Origin: an uncultured Rhodopirellula sp.
Lineage (GTDB): Bacteria > Planctomycetota > Planctomycetia > Pirellulales > Pirellulaceae
Assembly (NCBI GenBank): GCA_913061385.1
Contig: CAJXTM010000302.1
Coordinates: 1-5,754 of the forward strand
DNA: 5,754 nucleotides
Reading direction: 5' to 3'
The position numbers were made by a program, and so were the translations under genes. This document shows, one piece after another, positions 1-5,754 of the stretch (positions within the stretch are counted from its first letter, which is position 1; each line of letters opens with the position of its first letter). Below the pieces are notes generated by a model that saw nothing but the letters and a program-made list of their open reading frames with translations, did not search any database and was not told where the DNA came from.

Positions 1-611
1 ATGGTGGTTTCTTGTGAGGGGTTAATTCCATGAAGGTGTAGCGATAATCTGCGAAAAAGCGTGGAAGAATCAGCTTCAGCTGAAAGTTTAAGTCCATTGC
101 TTTTTAGTTTGGCTTTGACAAAGGCATCGATGGGATTCAATTCGTGGCGGAATGCTTTTGGAATTACGGTTTGCTTCAGCGGTTGCAACGACCACCAATC
201 AATTCCAGCGCGTTGTTCGGTCGTGATGTCGAATAAGTGCAATTTGCGGTCCGGCCAAGGTGAACCGGCCCGGACCCAATCTTTTACGCTGCCTAATTCT
301 GCAGTAGTCAATTTTGATTCGGGGGGCATTTCACCGCTCGAGATGCGATCCCACAGAAGACTGGCGTTGAGATCACCGTTTTTGGCCGGCTTACCGTTTT
401 CACTACCAGCAGAAAATGTTTCTGATGTCGTCAGATTCAAGCCTCCGCTAGGTTCATTACCTTGGTGGCATTGCAGACAGTGACGGATAAGAACGGGTGC
501 GACAGCATCGAACGTGTGTTTGCTCTCCGCTTGCACGTTGGCGATAATGAACACGCTAATCAAAGAGAGCGTCAAGCTGATCCGGATGACTTTGTTTTTT
601 AATGGGTGCAT
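1..611 (-). CDS. Secreted planctomycete cytochrome c / DUF1549 protein, N-terminal part (gene runs off the left edge)
   Basis: Reading the minus strand from the ATG at 611-609 gives 203 codons with no stop, open at the window edge. Residues 1-28 are a signal peptide (basic start, hydrophobic 11-24, likely cleavage after V-Q-A28), so the protein should act outside the cytoplasm. A haem-c motif C45-L-Q-C48-H49 follows, then S-G-E-M-P-P at 92-97, whose Met95 is a likely distal haem ligand. Next come W-W-S-L-Q-P-L (139-145) and N-P-I-D-A-F-V (159-165), leading to L-F-R-R-L-S (185-190), the usual entry into DUF1549. This matches the planctomycete PSCyt1-DUF1549-DUF1553 family, usually around 800-1100 residues, so most of the protein is missing. 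The family is abundant in Planctomycetota and often lies near sulfatase or carbohydrate genes; its exact reaction is not established. No clear Shine-Dalgarno is seen. It is divergent from the lactonase gene. The family call is strong; function is unknown. Confidence 0.88.
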   Translation of the reverse strand, partial: MHPLKNKVIRISLTLSLISVFIIANVQAESKHTFDAVAPVLIRHCLQCHQGNEPSGGLNLTTSETFSAGSENGKPAKNGDLNASLLWDRISSGEMPPESKLTTAELGSVKDWVRAGSPWPDRKLHLFDITTEQRAGIDWWSLQPLKQTVIPKAFRHELNPIDAFVKAKLKSNGLKLSAEADSSTLFRRLSLHLHGINPSQETT

Positions 612-928
612 GGTTTGACGGTAGGGAAAGCGTCTTTGAATTCTGCCATTGCATCGAACGCTGATCGTAACTTTAGGGCGTTAGATCAGAGCTTCGATGG
701 AATACATGATACTGTCTCTGATGCAGACGCGTTTTACTGCAAGATTTCGAGTACACTCGAAATGATTTTCTAGTGTTTGCTTTGATCTAAAGAAATCAAT
801 GGTATTCGAGCTTGTCCAACAAAACGTGTGCTATTAAGCAAGCATGGCGTTGGCAGGAACTATTGTAGAATTCACAGCACTGATTGGCTTGATTGCTTCA
901 GTCCCACCGATTCTCTGGAAAGCTTGAA
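612..928. other. Divergent intergenic region between cytochrome and lactonase genes
   Basis: This 317-base spacer separates two gene starts pointing away from each other, so it should hold both promoters. No convincing small gene was seen. It is AT-rich around 735-840. A near-perfect palindrome at 744-763 is the only strong structure. TAGAAT at 866-871 resembles a -10 box for the lactonase gene but lacks a good -35 partner at normal spacing. A weak inverted repeat (CTGATC 661-666 with GATCAG 684-689) lies nearer the cytochrome gene. Confidence 0.6.
744..763. promoter_or_regulatory. 20-bp near-perfect palindrome, candidate operator
   Basis: ATTTCGAGT (744-752) and ACTCGAAAT (755-763) are exact reverse complements around a 2-base centre (AC). 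The dyad is roughly central in the divergent spacer, about 130 bases from the cytochrome start and 165 from the lactonase start. The tiny centre and the lack of a T-run favour a dimeric protein-binding site over a terminator. It could regulate both genes. The cognate regulator is not in the window and I do not recognise the motif. Confidence 0.5.
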
Positions 929-2044
929 ATGAAAACGCATTATGCGATTTTGATGTTGGGAACTCTTCTTGCGTGGATGGTTGAAATCAATCCATGCGTT
1001 GCACAGCGTTCATTTCACATTTACGCACCAAGTCGATCGACTGAGGAATTGCTTGTTATCAGTGCGAGGGCAGATGAAGACGATGTTGAGTTGGTGATTT
1101 CTGCCCGGGTGCCCCTTGGGTTTGCAGGAGCCACCATCTGTCGGCATCCTGACAAGGCAGTACTTTACGTCGCGCCGCCACAAACGCGGTGGGCTGCTGG
1201 GAAAAGCATCACTTCTGGTGCCATTGTTCGACTAGACGATGCTGGTGCTTGCAGGGAAATAGATCCGGTGACTTTTAAGCACGGGTATGCCTACATGAGT
1301 GTTGATCGGACAGGAGAGTTTCTATTGGGTTCGAATTATCATGATGGTCAGATTGATGTTTATCGGTTGCATCGCAATGGCCTGATCGATGAACATGTTG
1401 CTATGGTCGACGAAGGTCGCCGGAACGCGCATTGCGTTTTGACCTCGCCAAATAATCGCTTTTTGTATGTACCGTATGTGAAGCAGACCAATGCGTTATT
1501 TCAATACACGTTCAACAGTGGCACCGGTCAGGTTTTAGCCATGAAACCCAAGGACGCGGGACCACCGGTAGGTACCGGGCCACGGCATATTGCCTACCAT
1601 CCTTCTTTACCCATTGTTTATTTCAGCAATGAGCAGCATGTAGGTGTGTCGGTTTATGATCAGAAACCAGCTGGGCAGCTGATATTCAAGCAGCTGTGTG
1701 ATGTGGTTCCCAAAGATAGATCCAAGGATGGTCTTTCAGCTTCCGATATTGTGATCACGCCTGACGCGAGATTCGTCTTTTCGGCAATTCGGGGGCGTCG
1801 TCAGAAATTCGACCGGCTTGCGGGGTATGAGGTGCGGGATGGTGGGACGCTCCGGTTTTTGGGGTTAACCGCGACTGATGGCACACCTTGGGGTATATCG
1901 CTCTCGCCAAATGGCGACTATTTGCTTGTCAGTTGCTTCGAGGGTGAATCACTGTTGGCGTATAGGATTGAAAGCGACGGAAGCTTGGGGAGAGTAGGGC
2001 GTGTTGAGCTGCCAAAGTACATTTCGGATCTTGTGACATACTGA
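929..2044 (+). CDS. Secreted lactonase-type seven-bladed beta-propeller protein (6-phosphogluconolactonase-like family)
   Basis: This 371-residue protein starts at ATG 929, preceded by GGAAAG (917-922) at 6 bases. That start places a signal peptide directly at the N-terminus (hydrophobic 5-18, likely cut after C-V-A25). An upstream in-frame TTG at 893 would add 12 residues before the signal and is less likely. The body shows repeated propeller blades: S-P-N-N-R-F-L-Y-V (173-181), G-P-R-H-I-A-Y-H-P (217-225), T-P-D-A-R-F-V-F (277-284) and S-P-N-G-D-Y-L-L-V (326-334). This fits the lactonase/Pgl (YbhE, COG2706) family in length and motifs. Residues in the positions I recall as active-site in related lactonising enzymes are present: H168, R219, E235 and R288. 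The signal peptide argues against a role in the cytoplasmic pentose phosphate pathway; hydrolysis of an exported sugar lactone is an inference. Family call is good, substrate unknown. Confidence 0.82.
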   Translation: MKTHYAILMLGTLLAWMVEINPCVAQRSFHIYAPSRSTEELLVISARADEDDVELVISARVPLGFAGATICRHPDKAVLYVAPPQTRWAAGKSITSGAIVRLDDAGACREIDPVTFKHGYAYMSVDRTGEFLLGSNYHDGQIDVYRLHRNGLIDEHVAMVDEGRRNAHCVLTSPNNRFLYVPYVKQTNALFQYTFNSGTGQVLAMKPKDAGPPVGTGPRHIAYHPSLPIVYFSNEQHVGVSVYDQKPAGQLIFKQLCDVVPKDRSKDGLSASDIVITPDARFVFSAIRGRRQKFDRLAGYEVRDGGTLRFLGLTATDGTPWGISLSPNGDYLLVSCFEGESLLAYRIESDGSLGRVGRVELPKYISDLVTY

Positions 2045-2158
2045 GCTTTTCAGCACCGGTTACAGATCGACACAGGCAGGTTGTGCTGCCGGCCGTAGAA
2101 TGTTCATGTGCTTTATGTAAGTATTTAACCAGTTACTTCAGTCACCGCGGGACATGTA

Positions 2159-3079
2159 ATGATGCTGATTCGGATAGGTGCTTCCTGCTGTTTTTCGTTC
2201 TTGTTTTATGGGTTGGCGTTTGGTGAGGCTACCTTTGAGATTCGAGAGAAAATAACATATTCGACAGTGGGTGATCGTGAGCTGTTGCTTGATGCTTTTA
2301 TCCCCAAAGAGGAAGGAAAGTATCCAGCAGTATTGGTTGTTCATGGTGGAGCATGGCGAAGCGGGAATCGCAAGCAGTTGAGGGCCTATGCAACTACTCT
2401 TGCTGAGCGTGGCTTTGTTTGTTTCGCGATCGACTACAGGTTGGCTCCCAAGCATAAGTTCCCGGCACAAATCGAAGATTGTCGAGCGGCGGTGAAGTGG
2501 ATTCGGGAGAACGCTTCACAGTACAAAGTGAACCCCAAGCGTGTTGGCGCCATTGGGTATTCTGCGGGTGGCCATTTGGTGTCGCTATTGGCGACGACAG
2601 GACAACCACCCAGCGAAGCGAGTGGGAATGTTGATACGCGGATTCAGGCAGCAGCTGCAGGTGGAGCTCCAACAGATTTCCGTTGGTTCCCCGACAATGG
2701 ACGATGGGCTGAATTTTGGATGGGGGGTGATCTGAGTAGCAAGAAGGAAAAGTTCCAAGCCGCTTCTTCCGCAGCCTTTGTTGATGCAGGTGATGCACCT
2801 CTTTTCTTTTTTCACGGTTCTGCTGACGAACTTGTTCCAGAAGCTTGGACCAAGGCCTGCTATTTTCAGTTGAAGTCGGCTGGGGTGAAAACTGAGTTTT
2901 ACAGCATCGCAAATGCCGGTCATATGCAGGCGGCGATGGACCCCAAGGCACTGAAAAAAGCTTGCGATTTCTTGGCCTCGGAACTGGTGCGTGAGAGCAC
3001 GCTCGGTCCGTCGGTCGAGCGACAAACTTCAAGGAACTCGGAGCGAGTTCCCAACGAAGAAATCGCTGAGGAGAAGTGA
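2159..3079 (+). CDS. Secreted alpha/beta hydrolase, acetyl-xylan/feruloyl esterase-like (BD-FAE / HSL type)
   Basis: 306 residues from ATG 2159, with a second ATG immediately after; no strong Shine-Dalgarno is seen. Residues 1-23 are a signal peptide (hydrophobic 8-21), so secretion or periplasmic location is likely. The serine hydrolase core is complete: oxyanion motif H62-G-G64, nucleophile elbow G133-Y-S135-A-G137, acid Asp223 in S-A-D-E-L-V-P, and His255 in N-A-G-H. The segment D-Y-R-L-A-P (92-97) is typical of hormone-sensitive-lipase-like and BD-FAE esterases, which remove acetyl or feruloyl groups from plant or algal polysaccharides or hydrolyse small esters. The actual substrate cannot be read from sequence. 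Residues 278-306 form a charged tail beyond the fold, and part of it is encoded by two inverted repeats. The gene lies 114 bases after the lactonase gene on the same strand with no clear terminator between, so cotranscription is possible. Confidence 0.88.
   Translation: MMLIRIGASCCFSFLFYGLAFGEATFEIREKITYSTVGDRELLLDAFIPKEEGKYPAVLVVHGGAWRSGNRKQLRAYATTLAERGFVCFAIDYRLAPKHKFPAQIEDCRAAVKWIRENASQYKVNPKRVGAIGYSAGGHLVSLLATTGQPPSEASGNVDTRIQAAAAGGAPTDFRWFPDNGRWAEFWMGGDLSSKKEKFQAASSAAFVDAGDAPLFFFHGSADELVPEAWTKACYFQLKSAGVKTEFYSIANAGHMQAAMDPKALKKACDFLASELVRESTLGPSVERQTSRNSERVPNEEIAEEK
3000..3051. repeat. Two adjacent inverted repeats in the 3' end of the hydrolase gene
   Basis: First dyad: CGCTCG (3000-3005) with CGAGCG (3016-3021), 10-base loop. 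Second dyad: GGAACTCG (3033-3040) with CGAGTTCC (3044-3051), an exact 8-bp match around GAG. Both lie within codons for the charged C-terminal tail, ending 26 bases before the stop codon begins. No T-run follows, so they do not form a standard intrinsic terminator. They may be RNA hairpins at the mRNA 3' end or remnants of a palindromic element. Confidence 0.5.
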
Positions 3080-3429
3080 GCTGCACAGATGTTTGGCCGG
3101 ACATCGTTGGCGTTTGTGCGGTTTTCAGTGCCGCTTGCATGGCTTTTCGGATTGTTACGGTGGGGGCACCTTTGCAGCCGTAAACCCCCGTTCTGAGCGT
3201 GTTTGAGTTTGGTTCATTGCTTAGGAGATTCGAGGGTGGGGTGAAGATTTGAGGCCCGCAGGGGCACAAATGGGGCAGTGTAGTGAGGTATTGGACCAAA
3301 TCGTGGGGTTGAATCATGCATTCCGGCTCAAAGGCCTTGAACAAAATAGGGTATTTACCATACTATGCGGGACTCAATGGCTCTGTACTAAAGCCAGTGC
3401 CAGCTCCCTCAAACCATCTGAAAGACGCC
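3080..3429. other. Intergenic region between hydrolase and rpmE
   Basis: 350 bases without a supported gene. The first part has G-rich patches and weak hairpins, such as GGTG/CACC around 3160-3170 and a G5/C5 pair near 3162-3188; none is followed by a T-run. The last 114 bases are open in the rpmE frame but do not resemble bL31, and they contain the best candidate rpmE promoter. Confidence 0.5.
3337..3366 (+). promoter_or_regulatory. Candidate sigma-70-type promoter for rpmE
   Basis: TTGAAC (3337-3342) and TACTAT (3361-3366) each match the consensus at four of six positions, with an 18-base spacer. Transcription would start near 3373, leaving a leader of about 57 bases before the rpmE ATG. 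Its position fits the start at 3430 rather than an N-terminally extended protein. This is an inference from pattern only; planctomycete promoter consensus is not well defined. Confidence 0.33.
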
Positions 3430-3660
3430 ATGAAAGACGGCATTCATCCGAATTATCAAGATACGACTGTCACATGCGGTTGCGGTAGCAGCTTCCAGAC
3501 TCGCAGCGTACGCCCAGAATTAAAAATCGACATTTGTAATGAGTGTCATCCGTTTTACACCGGAAAACTGAAGTACGTTGACACGGCTGGTCGGATTGAC
3601 AAGTTTCAGAAGAAATTTGCTGCGGGCACCTACGGCAGCCTTGCTTCAAAAGGCAAGTAG
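3430..3660 (+). CDS. rpmE: 50S ribosomal protein bL31 (zinc-binding, C+ type)
   Basis: A 76-residue protein from ATG 3430. It aligns from its first residues with bL31: M-K-D-G-I-H-P-N-Y at 1-9 corresponds to the E. coli start M-K-K-D-I-H-P-K-Y. Four zinc ligands are in the family positions: C16-G-C18 and C37-N-E-C40. H-P-F-Y-T-G (40-45), G-R-I-D-K-F (54-59) and a short lysine-rich end complete the match. The protein sits on the large subunit and contributes to an intersubunit bridge (family knowledge). Length is normal (about 70-80). The open frame extends 38 codons upstream, but that extension has no bL31 similarity. GAAAGA at 3420-3425, 4 bases before ATG, is at best a weak ribosome-binding site. 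The gene is followed by a strong terminator, so it is probably transcribed separately from prfA despite the shared strand. Confidence 0.95.
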   Translation: MKDGIHPNYQDTTVTCGCGSSFQTRSVRPELKIDICNECHPFYTGKLKYVDTAGRIDKFQKKFAAGTYGSLASKGK

Positions 3661-3691
3661 TAAACAACTGCCTTTGGCACAAACCACAATC

Positions 3692-3739
3692 ACAGCCGCG
3701 CGGGTATCGCAACAGCGACCGTCGCGGCTGTTTTTTTTT
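3692..3739 (+). terminator. Intrinsic terminator after rpmE
   Basis: ACAGCCGCG (3692-3700) pairs perfectly with CGCGGCTGT (3723-3731). Inside, CGG (3701-3703) can pair with CCG (3719-3721) past a one-base bulge, and TCGC (3707-3710) pairs with GCGA (3715-3718) around AACA. A run of nine T begins at 3731. GC-rich stem plus T-tract, 31 bases after the rpmE stop, is the classic rho-independent form. Confidence 0.92.
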
Positions 3740-3757
3740 AGAAGTATTCAAAACGGT

Positions 3758-3838
3758 GTGATCAACACCCGTGATCAATTTAGCATCCTGACAGTGGATT
3801 GGCGTTTGGGTCCCTGAAATCAAGGCTGATGTGATCAC
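3758..3838. repeat. Three GTGATCA copies upstream of prfA
   Basis: GTGATCAA occurs at 3758-3765 and 3771-3778 (13 bases apart), and GTGATCAC, a perfect 8-bp palindrome, at 3831-3838. The first copy also sits within a small dyad, GGTGT (3755-3759) and ACACC (3765-3769). All three lie between the rpmE terminator and prfA, where a promoter for prfA-prmC is expected. They may be regulator sites, but the pattern is short and chance is possible. Confidence 0.35.
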
Positions 3839-3854
3839 GATCGCTCTCTATCGC

Positions 3855-3872
3855 ATGAAAAAAACACCATGA
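3855..3872 (+). CDS. Five-codon leader micro-ORF (MKKTP) overlapping the prfA start
   Basis: ATG at 3855 opens M-K-K-T-P and closes with TGA at 3870-3872, overlapping the prfA ATG (3869-3871) in the ATGA arrangement typical of translational coupling. No Shine-Dalgarno is visible before either start. Whether it is translated is unknown; it may be chance. The stop is UGA, which RF2 reads and RF1 does not. Confidence 0.25.
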   Translation: MKKTP

Positions 3873-4951
3873 GCGGATCAATACGCGACACGTTAGAAGA
3901 CAAACTGGCTCGCTTTGAGCAGTTGGAACGTGACATGTCCGACCCAGAGGTTCTGGGGAATGGGGCACGGATGAGTGCTACTGCACGTGAGCATGGTGGG
4001 TTGGCCAAGCTTGCCAACAAGTACCGTGAATTCAAGCGGCTCACCGATGAGATCCACGACTGCAAAGAGATGGCAGAAGCAGCAGATGATGCTGATGAGC
4101 GGGAAATGGCTGAGGGTGAAATGGAAATTCTGCGTGGCAAGCGGGAAGAAATTTGGGAGGATTTGCTGTCACTTACCGTAGGAGGTGATGACAGTCACCG
4201 AACACGTTGTGTCATGGAAGTCCGGGCCGGAACCGGTGGTGACGAAGCGGCCTTGTTCGCCCGTGATCTGTTTGAGATGTACCGTCGCTACGCGGAGCAG
4301 CGCGGGTGGAAGACGGAAGTCATGGATGCCAGCGGAACGGAAATGGGCGGTTTTAAGGAGGTTACCCTGACTCTGGAAGGAGAGGGTGTCTATCGAGATC
4401 TGCAGTACGAGTCTGGTGGGCATCGTGTGCAACGAGTGCCGGAAACGGAGACTCAGGGCCGAGTTCATACATCGGCGGCAACGGTCGCAGTGATGCCAGA
4501 ACCAGAAGATGTCGAGGTCGAACTTAAGTCAGATGACTATCGTGTTGACAAATTCGGAGCTTCGGGGCCTGGAGGACAGCATGTCAATAAAACTGAATCT
4601 GCGATTCGCTTGACTCATCACGAAACCGGAATCGTCGTTCAGTGCCAAGACGAGAAAAGCCAGCACAAAAATTTGGCGAAAGCCTTACGCGTGCTGAAAG
4701 CCCGGATTTATGAAAAGAAACGGGAAGAAGAAGCTGCCAAGCAGGCGGAACAAAGAAAAGGATTGATTGGATCGGGCGATCGTAGTCAGCGAATTCGCAC
4801 CTACAATTTCCCTCAGAATCGTCTGACGGACCACAGAATTAACCTGACTCTCTACAAGTTGGATCAAGTGATTGCCGGCGATCTTACACCGGTTACTGAC
4901 GCTTTGGTTGAATACGACCGCGATCAACTTCGCGGTGACATGATTGATTGA
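3869..4951 (+). CDS. prfA: Peptide chain release factor 1 (RF1)
   Basis: 360 residues, the normal RF1 length, acting in the ribosomal A site to release the peptide at UAA and UAG codons. The N-terminal helical region (about 1-110) is rich in charged residues, followed by [14 protein letters not shown] (117-130), a hallmark of class I factors. The stop-codon-reading tripeptide is P191-E-T193, fitting the RF1 pattern P-x-T and not the RF2 motif S-P-F. The catalytic G235-G-Q237 lies in G-P-G-G-Q-H-V-N, and S-Q-H-K-N (264-268) and [14 protein letters not shown] (310-323) complete domain 3. The start at ATG 3869 matches the E. coli N-terminus in register; the region ahead has no Shine-Dalgarno. 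prmC, whose product methylates Gln237, follows after 80 bases with no terminator, so an operon is likely. No frameshift or missing motif is seen. Confidence 0.97.
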   Translation: MSGSIRDTLEDKLARFEQLERDMSDPEVLGNGARMSATAREHGGLAKLANKYREFKRLTDEIHDCKEMAEAADDADEREMAEGEMEILRGKREEIWEDLLSLTVGGDDSHRTRCVMEVRAGTGGDEAALFARDLFEMYRRYAEQRGWKTEVMDASGTEMGGFKEVTLTLEGEGVYRDLQYESGGHRVQRVPETETQGRVHTSAATVAVMPEPEDVEVELKSDDYRVDKFGASGPGGQHVNKTESAIRLTHHETGIVVQCQDEKSQHKNLAKALRVLKARIYEKKREEEAAKQAEQRKGLIGSGDRSQRIRTYNFPQNRLTDHRINLTLYKLDQVIAGDLTPVTDALVEYDRDQLRGDMID

Positions 4952-5019
4952 CAAAGCAGGCCACCCAAAACGGAGTTGCTCTTCAGATGTCAAAAGTGAC
5001 CCGCGTGATACGTTTGAAC

Positions 5020-5028
5020 GAGGGAAAG
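5020..5028 (+). promoter_or_regulatory. Ribosome binding site that fixes the prmC start
   Basis: GAGGGAAAG lies just before ATG 5032, with 8 bases between GAGG and the ATG. It is the best Shine-Dalgarno in the window and selects this ATG over the in-frame ATG at 4987 and TTG at 4948, neither of which has a comparable site. Confidence 0.6.
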
Positions 5029-5031
5029 AAT

Positions 5032-5718
5032 ATGTCTGAAACCCAAGGCGAGCCATGGACGGTGATGCGTTTACTGGATTGGACAACCGACTTTTTCAAA
5101 CGCAAGGGAAGTGAATCGCCACGTCTCGATGCCGAAGTCCTGCTAGCACATGCGCGTGATTGCGCAAGAATTGAACTTTACACTGCTTTCTCCGAAGAAC
5201 CTGATGAAGAGCAGCGAGTTGCGTTTCGCGAAATGGTGCGTCGAAGAGGCGACGGGATGCCTGTTGCGCAGTTGGTGGGCTATAGGGAATTCTATTCATC
5301 TAGATTTCGAGTCAATGATGCGACCCTGATTCCGCGACCGGAAACGGAACACCTCGTAATTGAAGCGCTCGACTGTGTAAAACAGTTTGCACTGAACCGA
5401 CCATTGCAACTGATTGATGTGGGAACCGGTTCCGGGGCAATAGCGATCAGCATCGTCCAAAATTGCGATGCGGCCGAAATGACGGCGGTGGACGTGAGTG
5501 AGGCTGCGTTGAAGATTGCAGCATGGAATGCACAGAAGCTTGAGGTCGCTGATCGAATTCAATTTTTGCAGAGCGATCTGCTGTCGGCAGTTGAGAAACC
5601 AGACCGCTTCGACATTATCTGCAGCAATCCTCCCTACGTCAGTGAGTCTGAATACAAAGAATTGTCTCCTACAGTCAGAGACTTTGAACCTCGTGGAGCA
5701 TTGGTTTCAGGGCCAGAC
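5032..5718 (+). CDS. prmC: Release factor glutamine methyltransferase (PrmC/HemK), 3' end missing
   Basis: 229 genuine codons from ATG 5032. PrmC transfers a methyl group from S-adenosylmethionine to the GGQ glutamine of RF1 and RF2 in the cytoplasm. The N-terminal helical domain includes S-P-R-L-D-A-E-V-L-L (29-38) and R-R-R-G-D-G-M-P-V-A-Q-L-V-G (70-83). The linker has I-P-R-P-E-T-E (100-106), the SAM-binding loop is D-V-G-T-G-S-G (129-135), acidic D154 ends the next strand, and the catalytic N-P-P-Y is at 199-202. This order is diagnostic. The match continues through F-E-P-R-G-A-L-V-S-G-P-D (218-229), after which codons come from adapter sequence; the stop at 5737-5739 is not real. Typical PrmC is about 280-300 residues, so roughly 50-70 are missing. 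A start at ATG 4987 would add 15 residues and is less likely given the Shine-Dalgarno at 5020-5028. It probably shares a transcript with prfA. Confidence 0.94.
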
Positions 5719-5754
5719 CTGTCTCTTATACACATCTGACGCTGCCGACGACTC
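5719..5754. other. Illumina Nextera (Tn5 transposase) adapter contamination
   Basis: From 5719 the sequence begins with the 19-base Tn5 mosaic end CTGTCTCTTATACACATCT (5719-5737) and continues through GACGCTGCCGACGA (5738-5751). This is the reverse complement of the Nextera read-1 adapter over its full 33 bases. The last three bases (CTC) would fall in the sample index. It is a library artefact left at the contig end, so genomic sequence stops at 5718. Confidence 0.97.

Noticed and set aside
61..483. 140-codon plus-strand open frame at the left end
   Set aside because: It is antisense to the cytochrome/DUF1549 gene, whose motifs are clear; the plus-strand translation resembles nothing.
661..689. 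Inverted repeat CTGATC/GATCAG upstream of the cytochrome gene
   Set aside because: Six-base arms separated by 17 bases are common by chance, and nothing else supports a role.
2051..2090. Possible terminator between lactonase and hydrolase genes
   Set aside because: Only short stems form (GGCAG 2075-2079 with CTGCC 2086-2090, or CAGCAC 2051-2056 with GTGCTG 2083-2088), and there is no T-run.
2394..3344. 316-codon open frame on the minus strand opposite the hydrolase gene
   Set aside because: It has no recognisable domain and an implausible composition, and it lies antisense to a gene with a complete catalytic triad. It is a shadow of that gene's codon bias.
3316..3429. N-terminal extension of rpmE by 38 codons from an upstream ATG
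   Set aside because: bL31 proteins begin at the residues encoded from 3430. The extension has no similarity to the family and overlaps the best promoter candidate.
4439..4447. P-E-T in RF1 instead of the E. coli P-A-T as a possible change in stop-codon recognition
   Set aside because: The middle position of the P-x-T motif varies among RF1 proteins and the flanking residues are standard, so normal UAA/UAG reading is expected.
4948..5031. Upstream prmC starts (TTG overlapping the prfA stop, or ATG at 4987)
   Set aside because: The extra residues are not typical of PrmC, and the only good Shine-Dalgarno precedes ATG 5032.
5719..5739. Native prmC C-terminus and stop codon
   Set aside because: These codons are adapter sequence, and PrmC should continue for about 50-70 more residues.
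1..5754. A CRISPR array, mobile element, tRNA/rRNA gene or novel defence-type system
   Set aside because: I saw no spaced repeat array, transposase, tRNA-like fold or unexplained multi-gene cassette. Apart from the adapter, the window consists of recognisable genes and short spacers.

Overview
The window looks like a short contig from a Planctomycetota bacterium, probably Pirellulales or a relative. Two things point there: a secreted planctomycete-type cytochrome (PSCyt1/DUF1549 layout) and the gene order rpmE, prfA, prmC. Base composition is close to balanced, and most starts have weak or no Shine-Dalgarno sequence. Taxonomy is inferred from gene content only.

Left half (1-3079): three genes for probably exported proteins. 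A c-type cytochrome/DUF1549 gene runs off the left edge on the minus strand (611 down to 1). It is divergent from a plus-strand lactonase-type beta-propeller gene (929-2044), which is followed by an alpha/beta hydrolase of the acetyl-xylan/feruloyl esterase type (2159-3079). The 317-base divergent spacer holds a near-perfect 20-bp palindrome that looks like an operator. The 3' end of the hydrolase gene holds two adjacent inverted repeats.

Right half (3080-5718): translation genes. rpmE (zinc-binding ribosomal protein bL31) has a candidate promoter and ends in a strong intrinsic terminator. prfA (release factor 1) and prmC (the methyltransferase that modifies the GGQ glutamine of release factors) form a likely operon. 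The prfA leader carries three GTGATCA copies and a five-codon micro-ORF whose stop overlaps the prfA start.

Right end (5719-5754): not genomic. It matches an Illumina Nextera/Tn5 adapter, so prmC is truncated by the end of usable sequence and its apparent stop codon comes from the adapter.

I found no convincing new biological system. The best leads are the palindrome in the divergent spacer, the paired dyads in the hydrolase tail and the prfA leader. The most certain observation is the adapter artefact.
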